Shown in pieces: positions 52,689 to 61,691 of a stretch of 64,000 nucleotides of DNA. The stretch is taken from assembly GCF_034479515.1 (NCBI RefSeq), contig NZ_CP140152.1, forward strand, positions 6,200,001-6,264,000. The letters are read 5' to 3'. The position numbers were made by a program, and so were the translations under genes. This stretch comes from Duganella zoogloeoides. Lineage in GTDB: Bacteria; Pseudomonadota; Gammaproteobacteria; Burkholderiales; Burkholderiaceae_D. The notes below the pieces were generated by a model. It had not been told where the DNA came from. It made no database searches and was given only the letters and a program-made list of their open reading frames with translations. Position 1 is the stretch's first letter. Every line of letters starts with the position of its first letter.

Positions 52689-55600
52689 CTAGCTGGCCAC
52701 TGCCGTGATCACATATTGCCACGGCAACGCATCTTCCACCGCCTGTACCGGATCGATGCCCGACGCGCCGGCCATCAGGCGGATCGCCGCCAGGTACTTT
52801 TCACGGGCCGGTTCGTCGATGATGCGGGCGCTGCCGCCGCTGACCTGGAAACCCGCCTGCTGGAACAGGTCAAGCGCAGTGCCGCGCGTAAATACCCGCT
52901 TGCGCGACTTGTCCAGTCCATCGGCGCCGTAGCGCAGGTCGCCCGCGTTCAGCCGTGCCTGGGTGCTCCAGTGCTGGAAGTTGTTGATTGTGGCAACGAT
53001 CTTGCCGCCGGGGGCGATGCTGGTGCGGATTTTTTGCAGCAGGCTCCACGGGTCGTCCATGTGCTCGAGCGACTGGTCCAAAATCCAGCAGTCGGCGCCG
53101 CGCACGTGGTCCCAGAAGGCTGCACCGGTGGTGTCGATGTGGTCGTGGAACACGAAGTCGCAATGCTGGCGGGCGGCCTGGGCCGGGCCTGGTTCCGCTT
53201 CGATGCCGGTGATGTTGCAGACCGGGTTACGCTGGCGGTATGCGCGCGCGAACGTGCCGTCGCCGCAGCCCACTTCCACCAGCTTGCGCGCCGTTACCGG
53301 CACGAATTGCAGCAGGTCGACATTGACCGTGGTGGCGGCGCCGGGCAGGTCGTAGTGGTGGGCCAGGACCGGCTTTACCGTACCGGCTGCGGAGCGCTGC
53401 AGGAAGCGGGGCGTGTGGGCGCCGGCGCCGCCTGCGAGATCGGCACGCACCCAGTCGAGGTGCCTGATCAGGTCCGGATTGCCGCCGTGGTCGAGGGCCA
53501 GCATGGCGGCGATCAGCGGCGCGCCGTGCTTGATCGGCAGGGGCCACTGGCGCACCACGTCGAGGTTGACCAGCAGGCAGGCCGGATCCAGGTAGCGCAA
53601 GGCGCCGTCGGGGCGGGCATAACCGAGTTCGTTCACCGCGTGGATGGCGCCCACGCCATACATGCCGGGCGCCAGCTCGGCGTGCAATGCCGCCAGCAGG
53701 CCGTCATTGACCAGCTCCACGTCGGGAGCGAGCAGCAGCGCCTCGCCCGACAGGCCCAGGTGCTCGATGGCCCAGGCCAGGCCGGGGCCGTGGCCGATGT
53801 CGTAGCCAAAAGCGATGAACTCGACATTGTCGTACCGGGCGGCGATGGCGCGGATGCGCTCGGCGACGTCCGGGTTGGAACCGTCGATGATGGTCACGCG
53901 GTTGCTGTGGAAGCGGCGCACACTGGCCAGCAAGGTGTCGATCTGTTGCGGCGCATTGTGCGAGACGGTGATGATCGGAATCTGGTCCAGCCTTGCCGGC
54001 ACGGTTGCCGGCGAGGGCCGTACGGCGTGCGCCGGTGCGGGCAGGCGCGGTGCGGCTGGCTTGGCCACGCGCTGCAAGGCCGCCTCGAAGTTGCGCACGA
54101 AGCGCGGGCTGTCGAATAGCGCACAGTTGAGGCGGTTGGTGGCCAGCTGGCGTTTCATGGCGGCGATGCGGGCCGGGTCGTGGGCCAGGGCCACGGCCAG
54201 TTCCTCGTAGTCGGCCAGGTTGTCGGTGATCAGCTGCGGCAAGTCCACCGCGCGCAGCAGGCTGCCGGCCATGCGCGACGAGAAGGTGCGCCCGGTGCGG
54301 GTAATCAGCGGCAGGCCGGCCCACAGGGCGTCGCTGGCGGTGGTGCCGGCGTTGAACGGATACGTATCGAGGAACAGGTCGGCCAGCTGGTAGCGCGCCA
54401 GGTACTCGGCCGGCACCGCGCGGCTGTTGAAGATCAGGCGCTGGCGGGCGATGCCGGCTTGTTCCGCGTAGCGCCACAGGTTGTCGCGCACTTCGGGGTA
54501 ATCGGCTACCAGCCACAGCACGCTGTTCGGTACGCGGCGCAGGATGTTCATCCAGCTGGCGAACATCTCCTCGGTGAACTTGAAGTTGTTGTTGAACGAG
54601 CAGAACACAAAAGCGTCGTCGGGCAGGTTGACGCTGGCGCGCGTGGGCGTGGGCGCGATCGGGCGCTGGCGGTCGTTGATCTGGAATGCGTCGGGCATGG
54701 TCAGCGGCTTTTCGCTGAAATGCTCGGCCATCTCCGGCGTGATCAAAAATTCGTCCGCCACCACGTAGTCGATGCCGGGCAGGCCGGTGCTGCCGGGGAA
54801 GCCCAGGTAGGTCATCTGCACCGGCGCCGGCCGGTAGGCCAGGATGTTCGGCCGTGCGCCCAGCGTCAGGCCGTGCAGGTCTACCAGGATGTCGATTTCG
54901 TGGGCGCGGATGGTGCGTGCGGCCTGCTCGTCGGTCAGGTGGTCGATGCGGATGTAATGGTCCATGGCCTTGACCACGCGCGCCCGCAGCGGCGAGCCAT
55001 CCTCGCGGCTCCAGCTGAAGGCATAGACCTCGACCTTGCTGCGGTCGTGCAGCTCGTACAGCTCGGCAGTGAGGATCGAGACCGCGTGCGAGCAAAAGTC
55101 CGACGACAGGTAGCCGATGCGCAGGCGCGCGTGGTCGTAGCCGTGTTCGCCGGTCAGCGGGGCGACGGCGGCGTTGACCTTTTCCACCACGAAGCGGCGC
55201 GCGGCGGCCAGCTGCATGGCCGGATCGTCGGACGCGCTGAGCATGGCCAGCGCCGACGTGCCCTCCAGCATGGTGGCCTGCGAAATATGTTCGAGGCCGC
55301 TGTACACGGGCCAGGCGCACTGCTTCTGGCGCAGGTGCACCCAGTGCGTCATCACGTTGGCTTGCTGCGGATCGACGTGCAGGCTGCGCGCCAGCATTGC
55401 TTCCGCTTCCGGGTAGCGTCGGCGGATTTCCAGCAGGCGCCCCAGGTTGTTGAGGGTTTGCACGTACAGCGCAGGCGTGGTCTTGATGTCCGGCACCAGG
55501 CCGTCATCGAGGATCGATTGCCACATGGCCAGCGCCGCATCGGGACGGCCGGTGCGCTCGAGCAGGCTGCCCAGGTTCAGGCGCGCCTCGACAAAATTGG

Positions 55601-55901
55601 CATTGTTGGCGATGGCTTGGCGCAAGGCTGCCTCGGCGCCCACGTCGTCGCCGGTCTGGGACAGCACCACCGCCAGGTTGAAGCAGGCGGCATAGATCAG
55701 CCTTGTGTCGCTGTGGGCGATCCAGGTGCGGTAGAGGGCAATGGCCACCTGCGGCTGGCCGCTTTCGGTCAGCACCGCCGCTGCGGCGAACAGGTCGGCG
55801 ATCGCCAGCCGCCCTTGCGCCGCCAGCGCCATCACATTGTCCAGCGCACTGGCGGGGGTGTTCGTCACGGTAGGGGCGGCGGCAGGGTCAGGAGTGGTCA
55901 T
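52689..55901 (-). CDS. TPR - SPINDLY/OGT (GT41) - GT2-like - methyltransferase fusion
   Basis: 1070 residues with several domains. TPR helices lie at about 30-190. The GT41 region (about 255-620) shows LRIGYLSSDFCSHAVS, VDLHGLTLGARPNILAYRPAPVQ, YLGFPGSTGLPGIDYVVAD, FNNNFKFT and DLFLDTYPFNAGTTASDALW, the hallmarks of bacterial SPINDLY-type O-GlcNAc transferases. A Pro/Ala linker (about 620-640) leads to a GT2-like domain (about 640-830: IITVSHNAPQQIDTLLASV). A class I methyltransferase follows (about 870-1000: VEVGCGDGTFARAY and a later DQSLEHMDDPWSLL). Neither candidate start (ATG 55901, GTG 55943) has a good ribosome-binding site. GT41 enzymes modify proteins in the cytoplasm, including adhesins (HMW1C), so the nearby Thr-rich protein is a likely acceptor; this is inference. 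Confidence 0.88.
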   Translation of the reverse strand: MTTPDPAAAPTVTNTPASALDNVMALAAQGRLAIADLFAAAAVLTESGQPQVAIALYRTWIAHSDTRLIYAACFNLAVVLSQTGDDVGAEAALRQAIANNANFVEARLNLGSLLERTGRPDAALAMWQSILDDGLVPDIKTTPALYVQTLNNLGRLLEIRRRYPEAEAMLARSLHVDPQQANVMTHWVHLRQKQCAWPVYSGLEHISQATMLEGTSALAMLSASDDPAMQLAAARRFVVEKVNAAVAPLTGEHGYDHARLRIGYLSSDFCSHAVSILTAELYELHDRSKVEVYAFSWSREDGSPLRARVVKAMDHYIRIDHLTDEQAARTIRAHEIDILVDLHGLTLGARPNILAYRPAPVQMTYLGFPGSTGLPGIDYVVADEFLITPEMAEHFSEKPLTMPDAFQINDRQRPIAPTPTRASVNLPDDAFVFCSFNNNFKFTEEMFASWMNILRRVPNSVLWLVADYPEVRDNLWRYAEQAGIARQRLIFNSRAVPAEYLARYQLADLFLDTYPFNAGTTASDALWAGLPLITRTGRTFSSRMAGSLLRAVDLPQLITDNLADYEELAVALAHDPARIAAMKRQLATNRLNCALFDSPRFVRNFEAALQRVAKPAAPRLPAPAHAVRPSPATVPARLDQIPIITVSHNAPQQIDTLLASVRRFHSNRVTIIDGSNPDVAERIRAIAARYDNVEFIAFGYDIGHGPGLAWAIEHLGLSGEALLLAPDVELVNDGLLAALHAELAPGMYGVGAIHAVNELGYARPDGALRYLDPACLLVNLDVVRQWPLPIKHGAPLIAAMLALDHGGNPDLIRHLDWVRADLAGGAGAHTPRFLQRSAAGTVKPVLAHHYDLPGAATTVNVDLLQFVPVTARKLVEVGCGDGTFARAYRQRNPVCNITGIEAEPGPAQAARQHCDFVFHDHIDTTGAAFWDHVRGADCWILDQSLEHMDDPWSLLQKIRTSIAPGGKIVATINNFQHWSTQARLNAGDLRYGADGLDKSRKRVFTRGTALDLFQQAGFQVSGGSARIIDEPAREKYLAAIRLMAGASGIDPVQAVEDALPWQYVITAVAS

Positions 55902-56084
55902 GAAGGCAGGGTCAGGTAACAAAAAGACGGCACAAGTGTTCACCTATCATACCGTTTCGCTGCAGGGACATGGTCACATTTTGGCCGTGAAGCAACAATG
56001 TAAAACCCTGCCTGATCGGGGGATGGCGATGGGCAAATCTGAAAGGCGGTAAGATGGGACCCCGCCTGTCACCGAGCCCGCCTT

Positions 56085-56900
56085 ATGCTGTCTACGCCCG
56101 CTACCTTCGAACCCCTGATCCGCCCGCAAGCGGCCGACGCGCCGCGCACCTTTGTCTTCCACCGCGGAGAGTTGTTGCTAAACAACGCCACGCTGGGGTT
56201 GCCGGCGCCCGCCATCGTTGCGGCGTTGCCGATTGCCCCCGAACGCATCCACGCGCTGGGTTTGTGGGAGGGCGTTTACTACCAGCTGGCCTGGCTCGAC
56301 GCACCGCTGGCGCCGGACGCGGAGCACGGCTACCACGGCCTGCGTTCGCTGTTCGGGGTGCTGGACGACGGTTTCCTGGGACTGGCCGGCCGCGCCTTCC
56401 AGCTGGCCGAATGGGCGCGCACCCACCGCTATTGCGGCGTCTGCGCGACGCCGATGGCACAGTTGCAGGGCGAGCGCTGCTACAAGTGCCCGAACTGCGG
56501 CATGATGGCCTACCCGCGCATCTCGCCGGCCATGATGGTCCTGATCCGCAAGGGCGACCAGGTGTTGCTGGCGATGCACACCAATTCGCCGTACAAGCGC
56601 TATACCGCGCTGGCTGGCTTCGTCGAGGCCGGCGAATCGATCGAGGAGGCGGTGCATCGCGAGGTGTACGAGGAAGTGGGCCTGCGGGTACACAACCTGC
56701 AATATTTCGCCAGCCAGTCGTGGCCGTTCCCCCATTCGCTGATGATCGCGTTCACTGCCGACTACCTCGACGGCGAAATCCGCCTCGATGACAGCGAGAT
56801 CGCGGATGCGCGGTGGTTCGGACCGGAGGATGAATGGCCGGAGTCGCCGGTGGTGGTGTCGATTGCGGCCAGGTTGCTGGCGGCGCACAAGCCCGGTTAG
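56085..56900 (+). CDS. nudC: NADH pyrophosphatase / NAD-decapping Nudix hydrolase
   Basis: 271 residues, the NudC length. NudC cleaves NADH and removes 5'-NAD caps from RNA. It shows the zinc ribbon (CGVCATPM ... CPNCG, about residues 113-145), the Nudix box GFVEAGESIEEAVHREVYEEVG (about 186-207) and the family-specific SQSWPFPHS motif that follows it. The last 4 bases overlap the convergent peptidase gene. It is divergent from the GT41 fusion gene. Confidence 0.94.
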   Translation: MLSTPATFEPLIRPQAADAPRTFVFHRGELLLNNATLGLPAPAIVAALPIAPERIHALGLWEGVYYQLAWLDAPLAPDAEHGYHGLRSLFGVLDDGFLGLAGRAFQLAEWARTHRYCGVCATPMAQLQGERCYKCPNCGMMAYPRISPAMMVLIRKGDQVLLAMHTNSPYKRYTALAGFVEAGESIEEAVHREVYEEVGLRVHNLQYFASQSWPFPHSLMIAFTADYLDGEIRLDDSEIADARWFGPEDEWPESPVVVSIAARLLAAHKPG

Positions 56901-58537
56901 CGTTTGAATTCGGCCTTTTCGCGCCACACGGGACCGTCCTTGCCCTGCGCGAACTGGTATCCCGCCTCGAACAGCAGGTTCATGTCCTGCACCGCGCCCC
57001 GTAAGTCCCATTTCGGGTCCACCACGTCGTGCACCGTGTGGTAGACCTGGGCGTGGTAGCGCATCAGCTTGTCCTTGCCCCATGCGGGCGGGCGGCCGAC
57101 GTAGTCCGGGCTCTCGCCCAGGGCGACCACCGGCACGCCGGCGCGGGCGAATTCGAACTGGTCGCCACGGTAGATGTTGCCGAATTCGAGCGGGCCTTCC
57201 GGACGCAGCGTGCGGCCCTGGCGGCGTGCCACAGCGGCCACCACGTCGTCGGCGCTGGACTTGCCCATGCCGCGCAGCAGGACCGAGCTGGTGCGGCCCC
57301 AGACGTTGAGGCCGTGGATGTTCAGGTTCACCAGCGTGTTTTTTAACGGATACAGCGGCTGGCGCGCGTAGTGGCGGGCACCCAGCTGGCCGCGTTCCTC
57401 GGCGGTGGTGGCCAGGAACACGATGGTGCGCTTCGGTGGCACCGGCAGCGCCTGGTACGCTTTGGCGATTTCGAGCAGCGCGGCCACGCCGGCGGCGTTA
57501 TCGAGCGCGCCGTGGAAGATCTGCTGCGCGCGCGGGCCGGGCAGGGTGTCGTCGAGGCCGAAATGGTCCCAGTGCGCGCTGTACAACACGACTTCGTGCT
57601 TCAGTTGCGGGTCCGACCCTTCGATGCGCGCCACCACGTTGCTGGTGGCAACCGTGCGCCAGGCGTTCACTTCCGTGAAATTGAGCGTGGCGCCCAGCGG
57701 TACCGGGTGGAAGTCGCGCTTGCCGGCCTGCCGGGTCAGCTTGTCGAGATCGAAACCTGCGGCCTTGACCAGCGTGCGGGCGCGGTCGTGCTGCAACCAG
57801 CCCGGCACCAGCGGAAAGTCCGGGTTTGGTTCCCTGCTGTCGAGGAAGAAATTTTCGTTGGTCCAGGTGTTGCGCAGCACCTCATACGAGGCGCCGGCCG
57901 TCTTCGGATCGTGGATGAGCAGCGCCCCGGCCGCACCAAGCCGTGCCGCCATCTCGAACTTGTAGGCCCAGCGGCCGTAGTAGCTGCCGGCGCCCGTGCC
58001 GAACTCCTTCACGCCGGGCGGATCGCCGGCCAGCATGACCAGGGTTTTGCCCTTGAGGTCGATACCCTTGTAGTCGTCCCAGCGCAACGCCGGCGCCTGG
58101 ATGCCGTAGCCGACGAACACCAGCTCGGAACCATGGACGTCGATCTCTTTTTGCGGGCGTGCCGACCAGGCCACGTAGTCGTCGCCGAACTTGAGCTGGG
58201 TAGAGTTGCCACCGATGCTGTAGCTGAGCGTGGGATAGCTGGAAATGGCGGCCAGCGACACCGCCTGCACGTAGCTGCCGTCCGGGTTGCCGGGCGCCAG
58301 TCCGAGCTGCCTGAACTGTTGTTGCAGGTAGTCGATGGTGGTTTTTTCGCCGGGCGAGCCGGGCGCGCGGCCTTCGAACTGGTCGGACGACAAGGTGGTC
58401 ACATGGGCCAGCCAGCTGGCGCTGTCGATGGCGCGGCGCGCTGCCGGCGACGGCTGCGCCGTCTGCGATGCAGGCGTGGCTGCCAGGCTGGATGAAATGC
58501 ACAAGGCCACCAGCGCCGCCGACAGAAGGAGTTTCAT
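56897..58537 (-). CDS. Secreted M28-family zinc peptidase with PA domain
   Basis: 546 residues. The signal peptide ends near SLAA (about residue 20). A protease-associated (PA) domain insert is visible at about 120-250 (LVFVGYGIQAPALRWDDYKGIDLKGKTLVMLAGDPP). The M28 zinc site follows: His and Asp in YSAHWDHFG, Asp in GALDNAAGVAALLE, Glu pair in TTAEERGQLGA, and His in YHTVHDVVD. This resembles aminopeptidases that act on peptides in the periplasm or outside. AGAAGGAG precedes the ATG at 58537. Confidence 0.9.
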   Translation of the reverse strand: MKLLLSAALVALCISSSLAATPASQTAQPSPAARRAIDSASWLAHVTTLSSDQFEGRAPGSPGEKTTIDYLQQQFRQLGLAPGNPDGSYVQAVSLAAISSYPTLSYSIGGNSTQLKFGDDYVAWSARPQKEIDVHGSELVFVGYGIQAPALRWDDYKGIDLKGKTLVMLAGDPPGVKEFGTGAGSYYGRWAYKFEMAARLGAAGALLIHDPKTAGASYEVLRNTWTNENFFLDSREPNPDFPLVPGWLQHDRARTLVKAAGFDLDKLTRQAGKRDFHPVPLGATLNFTEVNAWRTVATSNVVARIEGSDPQLKHEVVLYSAHWDHFGLDDTLPGPRAQQIFHGALDNAAGVAALLEIAKAYQALPVPPKRTIVFLATTAEERGQLGARHYARQPLYPLKNTLVNLNIHGLNVWGRTSSVLLRGMGKSSADDVVAAVARRQGRTLRPEGPLEFGNIYRGDQFEFARAGVPVVALGESPDYVGRPPAWGKDKLMRYHAQVYHTVHDVVDPKWDLRGAVQDMNLLFEAGYQFAQGKDGPVWREKAEFKR

Positions 58538-58726
58538 AAAAAGCACAATTGTTAAGATAGGTTATCGCCATTCTGACAGATTTTGTTTCTTGTGTGCACC
58601 TACTAGCAACCTTTCTTATGGCTTTCAGCAGCCTCGCATTTAAACAACACCCCTACTTTATTTATCCGCTGCACAGGAACCATTTCTGTATTCTTGTTCT
58701 CTAAAGAAACAAAAAGGAGACCTGCC

Positions 58727-60340
58727 ATGAACAAACTGTCGTTCCAGCAAAAACTGTGGGTACCGTTGCTGTGCAGCCTGCTGTGCATCACCGTGATCTT
58801 CGTGGTCCACGCCTTTCAGACGCGCGAGCTGCGCGTCGAGGAACGCAAGAACGAGTTGCGCCATATCGACGACGCCGGCCTCTCCATCGTCAAGCAATTC
58901 GGCGACAAGGCCGCGTCCGGCGCCATGAGCAGGGACGATGCGCAAAAGCAGGCGCTCGAACTGATCCGGGGACTGCGCTACGGCAAGGATGGCTACATCA
59001 CCATCACCCGCGGCACGGTTTCGCTGATGAATCCGTTCAAGGCCGAGACCGACGGCAAGGACGTGGGCGACGTCAAGGACCCTCATGGCACGTACCTGTA
59101 CCGCGACATCCTGGCGGCCGGCTCCTCGCCCGAGGGTTCCGGCTTCGTCAACTATTACTGGACCCGCCCGGGCACGACCGAGCCGGTACCCAAGCTCAGC
59201 CGTGTGCAGCGCTACGCGCCGTGGGAGTGGAACCTGGTCACCGGCGTGTACACCGATGACATCGACGGCGCCTTCCGCGCCTCGCTGGCCAGGTCGGGCG
59301 GCTTGTTGCTGGCCGTGTACGCGCTGCTGTGGGGCATCGTCAGCATGGTCAACCGCAGCGTGCGGCGCTCGATCGGCGGCGATCCCGCCTACGTGGGCGA
59401 AGTGGCGCGCCGCATCGCCGAGGGCGACCTGAGCGCCGAGATCCGTACCGGCGCCGGCGACCAGGACAGCATCCTGGCTGCCATGAAAGCCATGCAGGCG
59501 CGCCTGTCGGACACCATCGGCGACATCCGCCGCAGCGCCGACACCATCGCCACCGCCTCGAGCGAGATCGCCAGCGGCAATATGGACTTGTCGGCCCGCA
59601 CCGAATCGCAGGCCAGCTCGCTCGAAGAAACGGCCGCATCGATGGAGGAACTGACTTCCACTGTGACCCAGAACGCCGCCAACGCAGTGCAGGCCAACAA
59701 CCTGGTGCAGTCGGCCTCGAGCGTGGCGGCGCAGGGCGGCAAGGTGGTGTCGCAGGTGGTGCAGACCATGGAAACCATCAATGCCTCGGCCACCCGCATC
59801 GTCGATATCATCTCGGTGATCGATGGTATCGCCTTCCAGACCAACATCCTGGCCCTGAACGCGGCGGTGGAAGCGGCGCGCGCCGGCGAGCAGGGCCGTG
59901 GTTTCGCGGTAGTCGCTTCCGAGGTGCGCAACCTGGCGCAACGGTCGGCAGCGGCGGCAAAAGAGATCAAGGAACTGATTAACTCGTCGGTGGACAGCAT
60001 CAGCGCCGGCAGCGCGCTGGTGGCCGAGGCCGGCACCACGATGGACCAGGTGGTGGCCAGCGTCTCGAAGGTCACGCAGATCATGGCGGCGATCACCGAC
60101 GCATCGAGCGAGCAGAGCACGGGGATCGGCCACGTCAACATGGCGATTACTGAGATGGATTCGGTGACGCAGCAAAACGCTGCGCTGGTGGAACAGGCTG
60201 CCGCTGCGGCCGGCAGCATGCAGGAGCAGGCGGGGAACCTGGCGGAGCTGGTGAGCCGGTTCAGGCTGGGTGGGGACGGTGGTGCCGTCGTGGCAAAGCG
60301 TATGCGCCTGGTACCGCAGCGCGTTGCCCTGAGCCGCTAG
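58727..60340 (+). CDS. Methyl-accepting chemotaxis protein with single Cache domain
   Basis: 537 residues. A first membrane helix (about 12-32) precedes a periplasmic sCache_2-like sensor (about 35-185: GLRYGKDGYITITRG and YFW-type YAPWEWNLVTGVYTDDID). A second helix (about 192-212), a HAMP domain and the cytoplasmic signalling domain follow, with the hairpin-tip segment IIDGIAFQTNILALNAAVEAARAGEQGRGFAVVA-type core. No NWETF-like CheR/CheB tether at the C-terminus (it ends RVALSR). AAAGGAGA precedes the ATG at 58727. Ligands of this Cache type are often small organic acids; the one here is unknown. Confidence 0.92.
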   Translation: MNKLSFQQKLWVPLLCSLLCITVIFVVHAFQTRELRVEERKNELRHIDDAGLSIVKQFGDKAASGAMSRDDAQKQALELIRGLRYGKDGYITITRGTVSLMNPFKAETDGKDVGDVKDPHGTYLYRDILAAGSSPEGSGFVNYYWTRPGTTEPVPKLSRVQRYAPWEWNLVTGVYTDDIDGAFRASLARSGGLLLAVYALLWGIVSMVNRSVRRSIGGDPAYVGEVARRIAEGDLSAEIRTGAGDQDSILAAMKAMQARLSDTIGDIRRSADTIATASSEIASGNMDLSARTESQASSLEETAASMEELTSTVTQNAANAVQANNLVQSASSVAAQGGKVVSQVVQTMETINASATRIVDIISVIDGIAFQTNILALNAAVEAARAGEQGRGFAVVASEVRNLAQRSAAAAKEIKELINSSVDSISAGSALVAEAGTTMDQVVASVSKVTQIMAAITDASSEQSTGIGHVNMAITEMDSVTQQNAALVEQAAAAAGSMQEQAGNLAELVSRFRLGGDGGAVVAKRMRLVPQRVALSR

Positions 60341-60341
60341 C

Positions 60342-60794
60342 TTATTGCGCCGGTGCTGGTGCCGGGGTTGCCGGGACCGTAACCGGGACCGGCTCCAGCA
60401 CCGCCTCCTCGAACACGAACTTGCCGCCGTCGTCGCGGAACACGCCGATCAGTTCGCCGCCGTCGCCCTTGACGTCGGGATACATGGTGCAGGTCTGCGA
60501 TTCCACCTGCCACAGTTCGCTGCCCGAGCGCAGGGTCCAGACGTTGTCGCCGCCGGACAGCACTTCGATTTCCACTTCGTCAGCGGGCAGATCGGTCAGT
60601 TCGAAACGGCGCATGCAGTCGGGCAGGCGCTGCATGATCAGCTCGACCGTGGTGACATTACTCCAGAAGTATTTTTGGGCGCGGTGCACGGTCAGCGCAT
60701 GGCTGCCGGCCTTGCCATCAACGAAGTACGAGGCGGAATCATCGACGCAGGCCGTCAACAGCAGCGGCATCAGGAGGATCAGTGTCTTGCGCAT
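60342..60794 (-). CDS. Hypothetical lipoprotein
   Basis: 150 residues with a lipoprotein signal (lipobox LLTAC, Cys about residue 16). The mature part has two further Cys (DCMRRF and QTCTMY) that could form a disulfide, and a Pro/Ala/Val-rich C-terminus. Function unknown. It converges on the chemoreceptor gene, whose stop lies 2 bases from its own. Confidence 0.75.
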   Translation of the reverse strand: MRKTLILLMPLLLTACVDDSASYFVDGKAGSHALTVHRAQKYFWSNVTTVELIMQRLPDCMRRFELTDLPADEVEIEVLSGGDNVWTLRSGSELWQVESQTCTMYPDVKGDGGELIGVFRDDGGKFVFEEAVLEPVPVTVPATPAPAPAQ

Positions 60795-60857
60795 GGGCGT
60801 GTTTCCATTCTTGACGGCAAACGGGATGCCCCATTATAGCGCCCACGCGCAGTGGCC

Positions 60858-61472
60858 TTAGAAGCGGTAACCGACACCCACGCCGACCAGCACCGGATCG
60901 ACCTTCACGCGGCTGGCCTTGGCGCCGCCGATGAACACGTCGCTGCGGATCTGCACTTTTTTCACATCGAAGTTCAGCGACCAGTTCTTGTCGAGCTGGT
61001 AGTCCACGCCTGCCTGCACCGCCAGGCCAAAGCTGTCGTTCTCCAGGTCGGCGCCGCCGCCCAGCAGGTTTACGCTCGAGATGCGCGTGTAGTTGATGCC
61101 GGCGCCCAGGTAGGGCTTGAGCGGCGTGCTGTTGGTGAAGTGGTATTGCAGCAGCAGCGACGGCGGCAGGTGCTTGAAGGTGCCGATCTTGCCGCCGTCA
61201 AGGTACACATCGTGTTTTTGCGGATAGGTGAGGACCAGCTCGGCCGCCCAGTTGGGCGTGAAGAAGTACGAGATATCGACTTCGGGAATGGTCTTGTCGC
61301 TCACGGTGATACGGTCCGACGCGCCCACGCCCGCCACCGGCGCCGACTTGTCGGCCGGATCGAGGTACACCGCGCGGGCGCGCACTTGCCAGGGGCTCTC
61401 TTGCGCCGTCGCGGCGCCAATGTTCAAGGTCAGGGTTGCCAGTACGGCTGCTGCGGCGATCAGTTTGCTCAT
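60858..61472 (-). CDS. ompW: OmpW family outer-membrane protein
   Basis: 204 residues, an 8-stranded beta-barrel porin of the OmpW type. A signal peptide ends at about residue 24, then WQVRARAVYLDPADKS starts the barrel. TVSDKTIPEVDISYFFTPNWAAELVLTYPQKHDV and PSLLLQYHFTNSTPLKPYLGAGINYT are family segments, and the protein closes with a terminal Phe (GVGYRF). The ATG at 61472 has AAAGGA 7 bases upstream, favouring it over a GTG two codons earlier. A FNR-like site lies upstream, consistent with oxygen-dependent control known for ompW elsewhere. Confidence 0.93.
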   Translation of the reverse strand: MSKLIAAAAVLATLTLNIGAATAQESPWQVRARAVYLDPADKSAPVAGVGASDRITVSDKTIPEVDISYFFTPNWAAELVLTYPQKHDVYLDGGKIGTFKHLPPSLLLQYHFTNSTPLKPYLGAGINYTRISSVNLLGGGADLENDSFGLAVQAGVDYQLDKNWSLNFDVKKVQIRSDVFIGGAKASRVKVDPVLVGVGVGYRF

Positions 61473-61593
61473 TTTCACTTCCTTTAAAAGTAACCTGCTC
61501 TCGGTTGGCCGGCAAGCGTGTGCATTGCTGCCGGCGCGACAGAGTATGTGGGCGCCGCCCGTGGCGATAATCTGCCGCTCGGGGTGTACGCCC

Positions 61594-61609
61594 TATGCCA
61601 CACGGCATA
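61594..61609. promoter_or_regulatory. 16-bp palindrome upstream of ompW
   Basis: TATGCC-ACAC-GGCATA is a perfect 6-bp inverted repeat with a 4-base spacer, about 120 bases upstream of the ompW start. It is a possible operator for an unidentified dimeric regulator. Confidence 0.4.
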
Positions 61610-61666
61610 TTTCTACGGGTCGTTTAGTAACAGGAGGAAGTGTATTGATCAGGAGCATGAAAATCC

Positions 61667-61680
61667 TTGATCCAGGTCAA
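61667..61680. promoter_or_regulatory. FNR/Anr-like box upstream of ompW
   Basis: TTGATCCAGGTCAA matches TTGAT-N4-ATCAA with one mismatch. It is about 195 bases before the ompW ATG and just beyond the stop codon of the upstream gene. Confidence 0.5.
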
Positions 61681-61691
61681 AACGGACGGTC

